Shown here piece by piece: positions 26,436-35,672 of a stretch of 64,000 nucleotides of DNA; the first letter of the stretch is position 1; each line of letters starts with the position of its first letter. The notes under the pieces are model-generated. The model was not told the DNA's origin, ran no database searches, and saw nothing but the letters and a program-made list of their open reading frames with translations. This DNA is from Parvularculaceae bacterium (lineage in GTDB: Bacteria > Pseudomonadota > Alphaproteobacteria > Caulobacterales > Parvularculaceae). Made by a program: the position numbers and the translations under genes. The DNA is taken from the NCBI GenBank assembly GCA_028280115.1, contig JANQMJ010000014.1, forward strand, positions 1 to 64,000, in the 5' to 3' direction.

Positions 26436-26544
26436 TCCCGCCCCATGTCCAATTTCTTAAATGCTAGAACACAGTGATGACGGACGGGTTTGAGCCGAAC
26501 GCGTAATTTTCCTAAAATTGGCGGGAGCTGGCGGCGCGTGCGAA

Positions 26545-26997
26545 TCAGACGCCTTTGCCGTTCACGGCGCCAAACACATGGCTTATGTCTTTGCTGTTTT
26601 CGCTCAGGGGCAAGAGGACGCTGCGGAACACGACGCGCCGTCCGTTCGGCAGCCGCAGCGTATCGCTGGTGGACACCGGCTCACGGGAGAGCGCGGCTTC
26701 ATCCATCTTCGAAGCGGCAAGATCGATCAGCGAGGTTTCCCACGGGCCCCGCCCCGTCAGATAGATATTCGCCAATCGGCAAAGATTGTCGCCCAGATAG
26801 ATGAAATAGGGAAACCCGTCGGACAGCGAAAGATCGACGGCGAAACAAGACTTCCAGTCCTCGCCGAGATCAAGCGACAACATGTCGGCCCAGGACGGCA
26901 GGCGGTCATCGGTGCAGGCGCGCCAGGTTTTCAGGATGCGGCCGGTCAGGCGCCGTTCGGTCAGGCCCGCCTGGCGTTCCTTAATGACAGTCCGCAT
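26545..26997 (-). CDS. PAS domain protein, second of a tandem pair
   Basis: A 150-aa paralogue of the neighbouring PAS protein. Shared positions include RLTGRILKTWRA, PSWADMLSLDLGEDW, DGFPYFIYLGDNLCRLANIY and GRRVVFRSVLLPL, ending in SHVFGAVNGK. Like its sister it has no output domain. The two genes point the same way with about 110 bases between them and may be co-transcribed. The family occurs as small PAS proteins in alphaproteobacteria; function is not established. Confidence 0.7.
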   Translation of the reverse strand: MRTVIKERQAGLTERRLTGRILKTWRACTDDRLPSWADMLSLDLGEDWKSCFAVDLSLSDGFPYFIYLGDNLCRLANIYLTGRGPWETSLIDLAASKMDEAALSREPVSTSDTLRLPNGRRVVFRSVLLPLSENSKDISHVFGAVNGKGV

Positions 26998-27204
26998 CGC
27001 CGCCCCCTTGGTCTAAACCGCAGCATCTCTCGGCTTTACGCTATCGCGAGGCGGATAAAGGGCGGTTTGCGCAAAGCCGACAGTTTTCCGAAAATTTGAA
27101 GGAATTGGGCCATTTTGTCGCCGCCGGGCCCGTCTCGGCGCAGGGGTGACGCGCCCCGCGAGGCCCCCTATAAGGGGTCGTTCATATGCAAAGGAGGGGT
27201 TCCC

Positions 27205-27297
27205 ATGGGTCCAGGCTGGACGAGCGTTGCGATCATCGGCGTATTTATCGCGCTCTTTGCGCTGCTCAACCTGATTGAAAAAGGCCGGCTGGATTAA
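27205..27297 (+). CDS. 30-residue membrane microprotein
   Basis: A short frame preceded by a near-perfect ribosome site (AAAGGAGG, seven bases before ATG) encodes MGPGWTSV followed by a single hydrophobic helix (AIIGVFIALFALLNLIE) and a basic end, KGRLD. The strong Shine–Dalgarno sequence and the clean membrane-helix pattern support a real gene despite the length. The reading frame extends further upstream, but that part is not protein-like. Function unknown. Confidence 0.6.
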   Translation: MGPGWTSVAIIGVFIALFALLNLIEKGRLD

Positions 27298-27404
27298 CCG
27301 CGCGCCTTCCGGCGTGTCTTTCATGACTCGCGGGAACAGTTTTCATTCCTCGCAGCGCAGCCCATATAGGCTGTCGCCGGTTTTATCCTTTCTAAAGGCG
27401 TTTC

Positions 27405-28367
27405 ATGGCCAATGAGATTATTCTGGTTGCCCTTGGACTGATCGTCCTGCTGGTCGCCGGCGATCTCTTGGTGCGCGGGGCCGTGGGTTTGGCCGCCGCC
27501 CTGAACATTCCCGCCCTTGTCATCAGTCTGACGATCGTCGCCTTCGGCACGTCGGCGCCAGAACTGGTGGTTTCGGTGCAGGCGGTTCTGTCGGGCAGCG
27601 ACGGCATCGCCCTGGGCAACATCATCGGCTCGAACATCGCCAATATCTTTCTCGTGCTCGGCCTGCCCGCGATCATCTATCCCATATCGACCCATGTCCC
27701 GGGCCTGCGCCGCCACGGCGTTCTCATGCTCGCGGCGACGGCGGTGTTCGTGCTTGTCGCTTATGTCTCGGAGGAGATTAACACCGCGATCGGCGCGGCG
27801 TTTTTCATCGGCATCATTGCCTATATCGTCTATATGTGGGTGGGCGCCAGCCGTGGCCGTGTGGAGCCCGTTCTTGACGAAGTCGAAGAATATCTTCCGC
27901 CAAACGGGATCACGCTGAAGACCATTGGGTTTCTTGCAGCGGGGCTGATCGGCCTGCCCCTCGGCGCGCACCTATTGGTGACAAGCGGCGCCGAACTCGC
28001 CACCCAGCTTGGGGTGCGCGACGAAGTCATCGGCCTCACCATCGTCGCCTTCGGCACCTCGCTGCCGGAGCTGGCGACCGTTGTCGCCGCCGCGCTGCAT
28101 AAAAAATCCGATGTCGCCATCGGCGGCGTCATCGGGTCGAACATCTTCAACTTTTTCGCGGTGGGCGGCGCGGCGGGACTGGCCGGCACGGCCTATTTCG
28201 ATCCGGCGTCCTTGCGCATGGACATTCCGGTGATGGTGCTCGCGGCCGTCGTCCTTGCCGCTTTCGTCTTTGCAAAGCGCGATATCGGACGGTTGACCGG
28301 ATTTTTGATGGTCGCGGCCTATGGCGGTTTCATCTTCGCCCTCGCAAAGTTCGCCGGAGGCGCTTAG
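27405..28367 (+). CDS. Calcium/sodium antiporter family protein
   Basis: A 320-aa inner-membrane cation exchanger of the CaCA family (YrbG-like), with about ten helices in two inverted halves. Each half carries the ion-binding alpha repeat: GTSAPELVVSVQAVLSG with GNIIGSNIANIFLVLG in the first, GTSLPELATVVAAAL with GGVIGSNIFNFFAVGG in the second. The paired Glu residues coordinate the cation. Ca2+/Na+ specificity is presumed from the family. Its stop directly abuts the start of the following SDR gene. Confidence 0.9.
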   Translation: MANEIILVALGLIVLLVAGDLLVRGAVGLAAALNIPALVISLTIVAFGTSAPELVVSVQAVLSGSDGIALGNIIGSNIANIFLVLGLPAIIYPISTHVPGLRRHGVLMLAATAVFVLVAYVSEEINTAIGAAFFIGIIAYIVYMWVGASRGRVEPVLDEVEEYLPPNGITLKTIGFLAAGLIGLPLGAHLLVTSGAELATQLGVRDEVIGLTIVAFGTSLPELATVVAAALHKKSDVAIGGVIGSNIFNFFAVGGAAGLAGTAYFDPASLRMDIPVMVLAAVVLAAFVFAKRDIGRLTGFLMVAAYGGFIFALAKFAGGA

Positions 28368-29132
28368 ATGACCGCCGAGCGACGCGGCGCGGCGCTGATC
28401 ACCGGCGCCGGCAAGCGCCTCGGCCGCGCGATGGCGCTGGCGCTCGCCGAAGCCGGTTATGACGTCGCGGTGCATTATCGCTCATCGCAAAAGGACGCCG
28501 ATGACGTCGCCGGTCTTATCAAGGCGCAGGGACGCAGCGCCGCCGCCATCAAAGCCGATCTGTCGAGCGAAACCGATGTCAGCGGCCTGATCGCCGCCGC
28601 GCGCGAGGCGCTCGGCCCATTGAGCCTGCTCGTGAACTCCGCCTCGGTCTTTGAAAACGACGATATCGCCTCCATGACCCGCGACAGCTGGGACCGCCAT
28701 ATGGAGACCAATCTGCGCGCGCCCTTGAAGCTCGCCCAGGACTTCGCCGCCCAGGCGGAAGGCGCGGACGACCTTATCGTCAACATCGTCGATCAGCGGG
28801 TGTTGAAACTGACCCCGCAGTTTTTGTCCTACACCGTATCCAAAGCGGCGCTGTGGACCCTGACCCAGACCCTCGCCCAGGCGCTTGGACCCAGGGGGAT
28901 CAGGGTCAACGCCATTGCGCCGGGACCGGTCCTGAAAAACCCGCGCCAGTCCGACGCCGATTGGCAACGCCAGAACGAATCAACGGTGCTCGGCCATGGG
29001 GCGAGCCCCGAGGATGTCTGCGCGGCGCTTTTATATCTCGCCTCGGCGCGCTCGGTGACCGGCGAAATGATCGCCGTTGACGGCGGCCAGCATCTGGTCT
29101 GGCGAACGCCCGACGTTCTGGTAAAGGAATGA
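28368..29132 (+). CDS. SDR protein, probable pteridine reductase (FolM-like)
   Basis: Short-chain dehydrogenase of 254 aa. TGAGKRLGRAMALALAE and HYRSSQKDAD form the NADPH-binding segment (Arg-rich, NADP preference), LVNSASVFENDDI replaces the usual NNAG, and catalytic SYTVSKAALWT carries YxxxK. This pattern resembles FolM/PTR1-type dihydrofolate or dihydromonapterin reductases. The four-base overlap with folB, a folate-synthesis gene, supports a pterin role. The substrate remains an inference. Confidence 0.78.
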   Translation: MTAERRGAALITGAGKRLGRAMALALAEAGYDVAVHYRSSQKDADDVAGLIKAQGRSAAAIKADLSSETDVSGLIAAAREALGPLSLLVNSASVFENDDIASMTRDSWDRHMETNLRAPLKLAQDFAAQAEGADDLIVNIVDQRVLKLTPQFLSYTVSKAALWTLTQTLAQALGPRGIRVNAIAPGPVLKNPRQSDADWQRQNESTVLGHGASPEDVCAALLYLASARSVTGEMIAVDGGQHLVWRTPDVLVKE

Positions 29133-29548
29133 CCATGGCCAAGAACCGCCCCACGTCGGAAATCGCCGCCCTGCCCCGGACCGCCACTGCGCCGCGGCGG
29201 CGCGTCTTCGTGCGCGGCCTTATGGTCGACGCGTTTATCGGCGCTTATGAGAAGGAACAGGGCGCCGCCCAGAAAGTGAAGATCGATCTGGAAATCGAAG
29301 TGATCGAACCGTCCAATCCGGTCAGCGACCGGCTTGAAGACGTGGTCTGCTACAACAAGCTGACCCAGGGCATTAAGGCGATCATCGACGAAGGCCATAT
29401 CAGGCTCGTGGAAACCCTGGCCGAGCGCGTCGCCGGTCTCGCGCTTTCCCACGCCATGGTCTATTCCGTCCTGGTGCGGATTGAAAAGCCCAACGCGATC
29501 GCCGAGGCCGCCGGCGCCGGCGTCGAGATCATGCGGACCAAACTGTAA
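29129..29548 (+). CDS. folB: Dihydroneopterin aldolase
   Basis: FolB (139 aa) converts 7,8-dihydroneopterin to 6-hydroxymethyl-dihydropterin in folate synthesis. The family signature VDAFIGAYEKEQGAAQKVKIDLEIE contains the active-site Glu, DRLEDVVCYNKL and HIRLVETLAERVA form the pterin pocket, and the catalytic Lys lies in VLVRIEKPNAI. A 28-residue extension precedes the domain. ATG 29129 overlaps the upstream SDR stop; a second ATG follows two codons later. Confidence 0.9.
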   Translation: MTMAKNRPTSEIAALPRTATAPRRRVFVRGLMVDAFIGAYEKEQGAAQKVKIDLEIEVIEPSNPVSDRLEDVVCYNKLTQGIKAIIDEGHIRLVETLAERVAGLALSHAMVYSVLVRIEKPNAIAEAAGAGVEIMRTKL

Positions 29549-29580
29549 GGCCAGTTGCAGATCGGATAGATCACCCGCTC

Positions 29581-29600
29581 ATCCCCGCATAGGCGGGGAT
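29581..29600. repeat. Short GC palindrome
   Basis: ATCCCCGCATAGGCGGGGAT forms an 8-bp hairpin 33 bases after folB. It could act as part of a folB terminator, although no T-run follows; it resembles the cores of dispersed intergenic repeats (TCATCCCCGC-GCGGGGATCC) seen in many alphaproteobacteria. Confidence 0.55.
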
Positions 29601-29630
29601 CCAGCAAACAAAAAAAGTCGAGCTAGAGCT

Positions 29631-29763
29631 TCGGGCGAAAAACAGGAACCGCTTCATCCTGAGGAAAAATTTTTCCTTCGTCCTTCGCGACGTCGGCTTC
29701 GCCGACCCTCAGGATGAAGGAAAAATTTCGTCACGAAGGATGAAGCGATGCACATTAATCGCC
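29631..29763 (+). repeat. Dispersed ~130-bp repeat, copy 1
   Basis: Almost the same sequence occurs inverted at 38253-38381: both contain GCTTCATCCTGAGG, GGATGAAGGAAAAATTTCGTC and GAAGCGATGCACATTAATCGC. Within the copy, arms around CTTCATCCTGAGG/CCTCAGGATGAAG pair into a long hairpin, and AAAAATTTTTCCTTCGTCCTTCG is also self-complementary with the distal half. No protein is encoded. The match spans over 110 bases with few mismatches, so this is a real repeat family rather than chance. It occupies most of the 312-base gap between folB and the DUF3592 gene. Confidence 0.85.
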
Positions 29764-29778
29764 CGGCGATCTAAGCCC

Positions 29779-29824
29779 GGCTTTATTCATAAGACTGGAT
29801 TCCCGCTTTCGCGGGAATGAGCGG
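29779..29824 (+). repeat. Dispersed palindromic repeat, short form
   Basis: GGCTTTATTCATAAGACTGG followed by ATTCCCGCTTTCGCGGGAAT and GAGCGG. The same flanks recur at 39976-40088, where about 60 extra bases split the palindrome. This copy is the simple form, a 7-bp hairpin. No gene. Confidence 0.7.
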
Positions 29825-29860
29825 CGTTGTGATTCATGCTGCGCACAACACCTTATAGCG

Positions 29861-30343
29861 TCAAGCGGCGTCGTTCGCCGCGGCGAGTTCTTCGGCCGCG
29901 CCTTCCGACAGCGTCCAGACCACGCCGCCGACGCCGAAAAACACGCAAAGCCCGCTGAGAATCGAAAAGACGATAAAGGCCGCACCGGCGCCGCCGGGCT
30001 GCAGCACCGAAAAGCTGTGGTCCCGCGGGTTGACATAAACCTGCACAGTTTCACCCGGCGCATAGTCGCACGCCGGCGATTTCAGGAAGCGGGCGGAAAA
30101 CACCCGCTCGCGGCTCGACACATGGGACCTGCCGTCAATCAGATAGACATAGCGCAGGCGCGCGCTGTCGCCCGCGAGATCGCTCAGGACCACGCCGTCG
30201 ACGATCGGCCAGGCCGCGCTGGCGCGCGCGCGCGCATAATCGCGCACAAAAAATCCCCCCGCGATCACGCCCAGGATCGCCAGACAGAAGAAAAAGACAA
30301 GAACAACCGTGACTTCCGAGCGGTTCTTGAGGATCTCTTGCAT
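29861..30343 (-). CDS. DUF3592 membrane protein
   Basis: A 160-aa protein with two membrane helices (about 10-32 and 120-143) bracketing an extracytoplasmic DUF3592 domain. Recognisable parts are the first helix (VVLVFFFCLAILGVIAGGFF), ASAAWPIVDGVVLSD, RLRYVYLIDGRSHVSSR and GETVQVYVNPRDHSFSVLQPGG, all standard in this family. Function is unknown. The start is 53 bases from the divergent uvrC start, so promoters of both must lie in that short gap. Confidence 0.78.
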   Translation of the reverse strand: MQEILKNRSEVTVVLVFFFCLAILGVIAGGFFVRDYARARASAAWPIVDGVVLSDLAGDSARLRYVYLIDGRSHVSSRERVFSARFLKSPACDYAPGETVQVYVNPRDHSFSVLQPGGAGAAFIVFSILSGLCVFFGVGGVVWTLSEGAAEELAAANDAA

Positions 30344-30396
30344 TTGACCTCGACCCCGCGGCGCACTAGCTCAAGAACATACCTATCGCGCGGATT

Positions 30397-32352
30397 GTGA
30401 ACGAGCGGTTAACCAAACCACCGATGGACCAGCCCGGTCAAACCCCTGCGCCGAAGAACGCGCCGCAAATCCCAAAAATCCGCGGCGCGGCGCTGATCGC
30501 TGACGAAGTCGCGCGCCTGCCGGCCAAGCCCGGCGTCTATCGCATGATCGGCGCGAAGGGCGAGGCGCTCTATGTGGGCAAGGCGCGCAATTTAAAGGCG
30601 CGGGTTTCCAGCTACGCCAAGTCCGGCGGCCATTCCAACCGCATCATGCGCATGATCGCCGAAACCCGCGCCATGGAATTCGTCGTCACGGCGACGGAAA
30701 CCGAGGCGCTGCTGCTCGAAGCCAATCTCATCAAGCAGCTTCGCCCACGCTATAATGTGCTTTTGCGGGACGACAAATCGTTTCCGTTTATTCTGGTGGC
30801 GGAAGATCACGAGGCGCCGCAGATTTTAAAACATCGCGGCGCGCACAAAAGAACGGGCGAGTATTACGGTCCGTTCGCTTCGGCGGGCGCGGTCAACCGC
30901 ACGCTGAACACCCTGCAAAAAGCGTTTTTGCTGCGCTCCTGTTCGGACAGCGTTTACGAAGGCCGCACGCGCCCCTGCCTGCTTTATCAGATCAAGCGTT
31001 GTTCTGCGCCGTGCGTCGGCCTGATCGGTCTTGAGGATTACGCCGGGCTCGTCGGCGAGGCGAAGCGATTTTTGTCCGGCGAAAACGCCGCCGTGCAGCG
31101 CGCTCTTTCCGCACAGATGGAAGACGCTGCCGAGGCGCTCGATTATGAACGCGCCGCGCGCATCCGCGACCGCATCCGCGCGCTCAGCCATGTGCAGGGC
31201 GCGCAGGTGGTCAATCCCGGCGCGATTGTCGAGGCGGATATTTTCGCTATCCATCTTGAAGGCGGCCAGGCCTGCGTGCAGGTGTTTTTCTTTCGCGCGG
31301 GACAAAACTGGGGCAACCACGCCTATTTTCCGCGCCATGACAAAGAGGACGCGCCCGAGGCCATTCTCGAGGCGTTCATCGCGCAATTTTATGACGGCCG
31401 CGAACCGCCGGCGTTGATCCTGACCTCGCACGACCCGCCCCAGGCGGGCCTCCTGATGGAGGCGCTGTCCTTGCGCGCCGGCCGCAAGGTGCAAATCCAC
31501 GCGCCCCAGCGCGGGGAAAAGCGCGATATCGTCAACGCCGCGCGGATGAACGCCCGCGAGGCGCTGGCGCGCCGGCTCGCCGAATCCGCCAGTCAGCGGC
31601 GCAGCCTTGAACAACTCGCCCAGGCCCTCGGCCTCGACGCCGCGCCCGAGCGCATCGAGGTCTACGACAATTCGCACATTCAGGGCGCAAACGCCGTCGG
31701 CGCCATGATCGTCGCCGGGCCGGAAGGCTTTGCAAAAAACCAGTATCGCAAATTCAACATCAAGAGCGACAGCCTGACGCCGGGCGACGACTTCGCCATG
31801 ATGCGCGAGGTGATGACCCGACGTTTTGCCCGTCTTGTCAAAGAAGAAAACGCCGAGCGCCCCGACCTTGTGGTCATCGACGGCGGCAAGGGCCAGCTCG
31901 GCGCCGCGCTTGAGGCGATGAAAGACGTCGGCGTCGATCCGGATGCGGAGGGCATCGCGGTTATCGGCGTTTCAAAAGCCCGGCGCGAAACCGAAAGCGG
32001 CGAAAAGCGCGCCGACCGCACCATGGGAACGGCGAGCGATCAGGTCGTCGCGCCGGGCCGCGCGCCTTTTGCGCTGCCGCCGCGCGATCCGGGATTGTTC
32101 TTTCTCCAGCGCCTGCGCGACGAGGCCCACCGCTTCGCCATCGGCGCGCACCGCGCCAAGCGCAAGAAGGCGCTGTCCGCCAATCCCCTTGACGACGTGC
32201 CCGGCGTCGGTGCCAAGCGCAAGCGCGCGCTCCTCAACCATTTCGGCTCGGCAAGAGAAGTCGCCCGCGCCGGACCCGCCGACCTCGCCGCCGTCGACGG
32301 CGTCTCGCAAGCCCTGGCGCAGAAGATTTACGACTTTTTTCATGGGGGCTAA
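30397..32352 (+). CDS. uvrC: Excinuclease ABC subunit C
   Basis: UvrC (651 aa) makes both incisions in nucleotide-excision repair with UvrAB. Domains in order: GIY-YIG nuclease from about residue 40 ([22 protein letters not shown]), a UVR motif near 250 ([15 protein letters not shown]), the RNase H-like C-terminal nuclease ([33 protein letters not shown]) and helix-hairpin-helix repeats at the end ([16 protein letters not shown]). GTG 30397 is used; ATG 30424 nine codons later is an alternative. In many relatives uvrC is followed by pgsA; here three genes intervene. Confidence 0.95.
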   Translation: MNERLTKPPMDQPGQTPAPKNAPQIPKIRGAALIADEVARLPAKPGVYRMIGAKGEALYVGKARNLKARVSSYAKSGGHSNRIMRMIAETRAMEFVVTATETEALLLEANLIKQLRPRYNVLLRDDKSFPFILVAEDHEAPQILKHRGAHKRTGEYYGPFASAGAVNRTLNTLQKAFLLRSCSDSVYEGRTRPCLLYQIKRCSAPCVGLIGLEDYAGLVGEAKRFLSGENAAVQRALSAQMEDAAEALDYERAARIRDRIRALSHVQGAQVVNPGAIVEADIFAIHLEGGQACVQVFFFRAGQNWGNHAYFPRHDKEDAPEAILEAFIAQFYDGREPPALILTSHDPPQAGLLMEALSLRAGRKVQIHAPQRGEKRDIVNAARMNAREALARRLAESASQRRSLEQLAQALGLDAAPERIEVYDNSHIQGANAVGAMIVAGPEGFAKNQYRKFNIKSDSLTPGDDFAMMREVMTRRFARLVKEENAERPDLVVIDGGKGQLGAALEAMKDVGVDPDAEGIAVIGVSKARRETESGEKRADRTMGTASDQVVAPGRAPFALPPRDPGLFFLQRLRDEAHRFAIGAHRAKRKKALSANPLDDVPGVGAKRKRALLNHFGSAREVARAGPADLAAVDGVSQALAQKIYDFFHGG

Positions 32353-32402
32353 CCAGTCATGTTATCTATGCAAACATATCGGTTAGACAGAAAGAGGCTC
32401 GG

Positions 32403-33200
32403 TTGACCGTCGCCCTTCTCGGTTTTCCCTGGGACGGAAGTTCCTCATATGCGCGCGGGCCGGCGCTGGCGCCGGCGGTTATCCGTTCGGTGTTGTTCAG
32501 CGAGGCGTCGAGCCCCTATTCCCTTTCCGGCGCCGATGCGCGCCAGGCGATTGCAGCTTACGATTTCGCCGACCTGCCGGAAGATCCCGAGGCCTGTCGC
32601 ACGGCGATTGAAGAACGGGTGGCAGCGGCGCTCGCCGCCAAGCAAAGACCATTAAGTCTCGGCGGCGATCACTCCGTGACGTTTCCGATCCTGCGGGCCA
32701 TGCGGGACGCCCATGGCCCCGTCAATGTGTTGCATGTGGATGCGCATCCCGACCTTTACGACGAACTGAACGGGGATCGGTATTCTCACGCCTGTCCGTT
32801 TGCGCGCGCCGTCGAAGAGGGCTGCATCGGTCATCTCGTGCAGGTCGGCATTCGCAGCGCGACGCCCGAGCAACGCGCCTTCGCGGAAAAACACGATATT
32901 GTCATGCTCGGCGCCGACCAGACCGACGCGATTGACTATCACCGGCTTGTAGCGCCGCTTTATATTTCGATCGATCTTGACGGGCTCGACCCCGCCTTTG
33001 CGCCGGGCGTTTCGCACCCCGAGCCGGGCGGGCTCTCAACGCGCGAAGTCCTGGCGATTCTCAAAAAGCTTGGCGCCGCCCCGGTTGGCGCGGATGTCGT
33101 CGAGCTCAACCCGGAAAAAGACGTCGGCCTTGCAACCGCCCATGTGGCGGCGCGACTGGTCAAGGAGCTCGCCGCCATGATGGCGGATGCGCAGCCCTGA
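32403..33200 (+). CDS. Agmatinase/arginase family ureohydrolase
   Basis: A 265-aa binuclear manganese hydrolase. Metal ligands are visible in LGGDHSVTFP, HVDAHPDLYD and ISIDLDGLDPAFAPGVSHPEPGG. These enzymes release urea from agmatine, arginine or related guanidino compounds; specificity cannot be read from sequence, though agmatinase is most common in this subgroup. The start is TTG at 32403 with AAAGAGG upstream, 50 bases after uvrC. No other polyamine gene is adjacent. Confidence 0.88.
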   Translation: MTVALLGFPWDGSSSYARGPALAPAVIRSVLFSEASSPYSLSGADARQAIAAYDFADLPEDPEACRTAIEERVAAALAAKQRPLSLGGDHSVTFPILRAMRDAHGPVNVLHVDAHPDLYDELNGDRYSHACPFARAVEEGCIGHLVQVGIRSATPEQRAFAEKHDIVMLGADQTDAIDYHRLVAPLYISIDLDGLDPAFAPGVSHPEPGGLSTREVLAILKKLGAAPVGADVVELNPEKDVGLATAHVAARLVKELAAMMADAQP

Positions 33201-33288
33201 AACTTCCCCGCACGCGCCGCGTTTCCGCCTTAGTCGTGCGTTTGTCTTCCGCCCGCGTTAAGCTGGCGGGCGACAGAAGGCGCATTTC

Positions 33289-34146
33289 ATGGCTTCGGGA
33301 TTCCTGAAGGACCCACGCATTTACCAAATCATGACCCTTTCAGGGGTTTTAGCGTTCGGCTGGTTCGCGCGCGCCTTTGAGATCGAGCCGGTTCAGTTCG
33401 CCGCCGTGGTGATCGCCTGTTGCGCCGTGCAATGGCTCGGCTCGTTCCTGATCGCCGTCCGGCCTGATTTTAGAAGCGCGCTGATTACGTCTTTGTCCCT
33501 GACCTTGTTGCTGCGCGCCGATACGGTCTGGCCGCTGATCGCCGCTTCTGCAATTGCGATTGGCTCCAAATTCGCCCTGCGACTTGGGGACAAGCACATT
33601 TTCAACCCCGCCAATATCGGCATTGTCGCCATGATCCTCATGACCGACGCGGCCTGGACGACGCCTGGCCAGTGGGGAACCGCGGTGTGGTTCGCCGCCC
33701 TGCTCGCCGGTGCGGGGATGTTCGTGACCTACCGCGCCGCGCGCTTCGACACGCCGCTGATTTTTCTCGGAACATTTGCGGCCTTGATGATCGCCCGCGC
33801 CCTGTGGCTCGGCGATCCCCTGGCGATCCCGCTTTTGCGGCTGCAAAACGGCGCGCTGATCCTGTTTGCGTTTTTCATGATTTCCGATCCCAAAACGACG
33901 CCCGACGGCGCGCTTGCCCGCGCCGTTTTCGCTGTAGGGACCGCGGCGATCGCCTTTGTGTTCAATTTCAATTTCTTCAATACGGACGGGATTTTTTACG
34001 CCCTGGCAATCATGTGCGTCCTGCGGCCGCTGCTTGAATTCCTCGATCCCGCCCCGGCTTACCGGTGGAGCGATCCGGTTCCGCCGCTCCGATTGTTCAA
34101 ACGCAAACGCCGCGCCACGGCGCCTCATACCATGCCCGCAGAATGA
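33289..34146 (+). CDS. RnfD/NqrB-like membrane protein (orphan)
   Basis: A 285-aa polytopic membrane protein with about eight helices, resembling the RnfD/NqrB subunits of ion-pumping NADH or ferredoxin oxidoreductases: GSKFALRLGDKHIFNPANIGIVAM, then RLQNGALILFAFFMISDPKTTP, then LALRPLLEF-type C-terminus. None of the other Rnf or Nqr subunits is nearby, and the flavin-accepting Ser/Thr-Gly-Ala-Thr motif of RnfD/NqrB is not obvious. Its stop lies just before the DUF2330 gene, suggesting the two act together. Not a normal Rnf complex, by context. Confidence 0.7.
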   Translation: MASGFLKDPRIYQIMTLSGVLAFGWFARAFEIEPVQFAAVVIACCAVQWLGSFLIAVRPDFRSALITSLSLTLLLRADTVWPLIAASAIAIGSKFALRLGDKHIFNPANIGIVAMILMTDAAWTTPGQWGTAVWFAALLAGAGMFVTYRAARFDTPLIFLGTFAALMIARALWLGDPLAIPLLRLQNGALILFAFFMISDPKTTPDGALARAVFAVGTAAIAFVFNFNFFNTDGIFYALAIMCVLRPLLEFLDPAPAYRWSDPVPPLRLFKRKRRATAPHTMPAE

Positions 34147-34163
34147 AAAAAGGGAGAGACAAG

Positions 34164-35564
34164 ATGAAACGTTCACTGAAGAAATCGCTGCTCGCCGCCG
34201 CAGCAGGCGTCGCCGCCCTCACCGCGACCGGCGGGGCGGTCGCCTTTTGCGGCTTTTTCGTCGCCAAGGCCGACACCAAGCTGTTCAACAAGGCGTCCAA
34301 GGTCGCGATCATGCGCGACGGCGAGCGCACGGTCATCACCATGGCCAACGACTACCAGGGCGCGCTTGAAGAATTCGCCGTGGTGATCCCGGTGCCGGTG
34401 GTGCTGGAAGAAGGCCAGATCCACGTCACGGAAAACGCCATCATCGATCATCTCGACGCCTACACCTCGCCGCGTCTTGTGGAATATTTCGACGAAGACC
34501 CCTGCCGCGTCTATGCCCGCCGTGAGATGGCGATGGCGGCGGCTCCCCTAGAAGATGAAATCGTCGTCACCGCCAACCGCATTGACGGTTACGGCGTCAC
34601 GATCGAGGCGGAATACACAGTCGGCGAATACGACATCCTGATCCTTTCCGCAGAACAGTCCGACGGCCTTGCCGCCTGGCTCAAAGACAATGACTATAAG
34701 CTGCCCGAAGGCGCGGAAAGCGTGCTCGGCAGCTATATCAAACAGGGAACCAAATTCTTCGTCGCCAAGGTCAATCTCGAAGAACAGGCGGCGACGGGTC
34801 TAAAATATCTCCGTCCCCTGCAGGTCGCATTCGAATCGCCGCGCTTCATGCTGCCGATCCGGCTCGGCATGGTGAACGCCGACGGCAAGCAAGAGCTGTT
34901 CGTCTTCGCGCTCACCCGCACGGGCCGCATTGAGACCACGAATTACCGCACCGTAAAACTGCCCACCGGCATGGACATCCCGCTCTTCGTCAAGGACGAG
35001 TTCGGCGATTTCTATAAATCCATGTTCGAAGAGCAGGTCGATAAGGAAGACGAGCGCGCCGTCTTTCTCGAATATGCCTGGGACATGAACTGGTGCGATC
35101 CCTGCGCGGCCGATCCCCTGTCGCCGGACGAACTGCGCGAGCTCGGGGTCTATTGGCTTGGCGCCGACGGCGGCTTGGAAGAACCTCGGGCACAGCCGAT
35201 CCGGCCGATCCGCCCGGCGCCCCAAGCCCAGAATGTGTTCGTCACGCGGCTGCACGTTTCCTATGACGCAGAGCATTTCCCCGAAGATCTAATGTTCAAG
35301 GAAACCGGCGACCGCTCCAACTTCCAAGGCCGCTACGTGTTGCGCCATCCCTATAAGGGCGACGCCGAATGCGAGGCGGCGGACGAGTACCGCACCGAAT
35401 TGCCCAAGCGGTTCGAGAAGGAAGCCCAGACGCTCGCCAATCTCACCGGTTGGGACATCGATGAAATCCGCGACAAGATGAACGACAAGGGCCAGTCCTT
35501 CGAAGAGCCCAAGAAAGAACCCTGGTGGAAGCGCCTCTGGGGCGGCGACAAGGACAAGGGCTGA
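34164..35564 (+). CDS. DUF2330 secreted protein
   Basis: A 466-aa exported protein. It begins MKRSLKKSLLAAAAGVAALT (basic end, hydrophobic stretch, AVAFC cleavage region), so a signal peptide is likely. The DUF2330 domain shows FCGFFVAKADTKLFNKAS, FAVVIPVPVV and the recurrent Cys pair EDPCRVYAR and WCDPCAADPL. Family function is unknown. ATG 34164 is chosen because AGGGAGAGACAAG precedes it; an in-frame ATG at 34143 overlaps the stop of the RnfD-like gene. The C-terminal 60 residues are charged and end in lysines. Confidence 0.78.
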   Translation: MKRSLKKSLLAAAAGVAALTATGGAVAFCGFFVAKADTKLFNKASKVAIMRDGERTVITMANDYQGALEEFAVVIPVPVVLEEGQIHVTENAIIDHLDAYTSPRLVEYFDEDPCRVYARREMAMAAAPLEDEIVVTANRIDGYGVTIEAEYTVGEYDILILSAEQSDGLAAWLKDNDYKLPEGAESVLGSYIKQGTKFFVAKVNLEEQAATGLKYLRPLQVAFESPRFMLPIRLGMVNADGKQELFVFALTRTGRIETTNYRTVKLPTGMDIPLFVKDEFGDFYKSMFEEQVDKEDERAVFLEYAWDMNWCDPCAADPLSPDELRELGVYWLGADGGLEEPRAQPIRPIRPAPQAQNVFVTRLHVSYDAEHFPEDLMFKETGDRSNFQGRYVLRHPYKGDAECEAADEYRTELPKRFEKEAQTLANLTGWDIDEIRDKMNDKGQSFEEPKKEPWWKRLWGGDKDKG

Positions 35565-35672
35565 GCGAATACTTTCAGCAAGCAATTCTCTGCTCCGCAT
35601 ACGGTCAGCCGCTGTTTCTTTAACAGTCGGTTCTTGGTTGGACACGCCGGCAAAAGACTCTAAGACCAGCCC

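Noticed and set aside
33289-34146. A complete Rnf or Nqr complex
   Set aside because: Only one RnfD/NqrB-like gene is present; the neighbours are an agmatinase-family enzyme and a DUF2330 protein.
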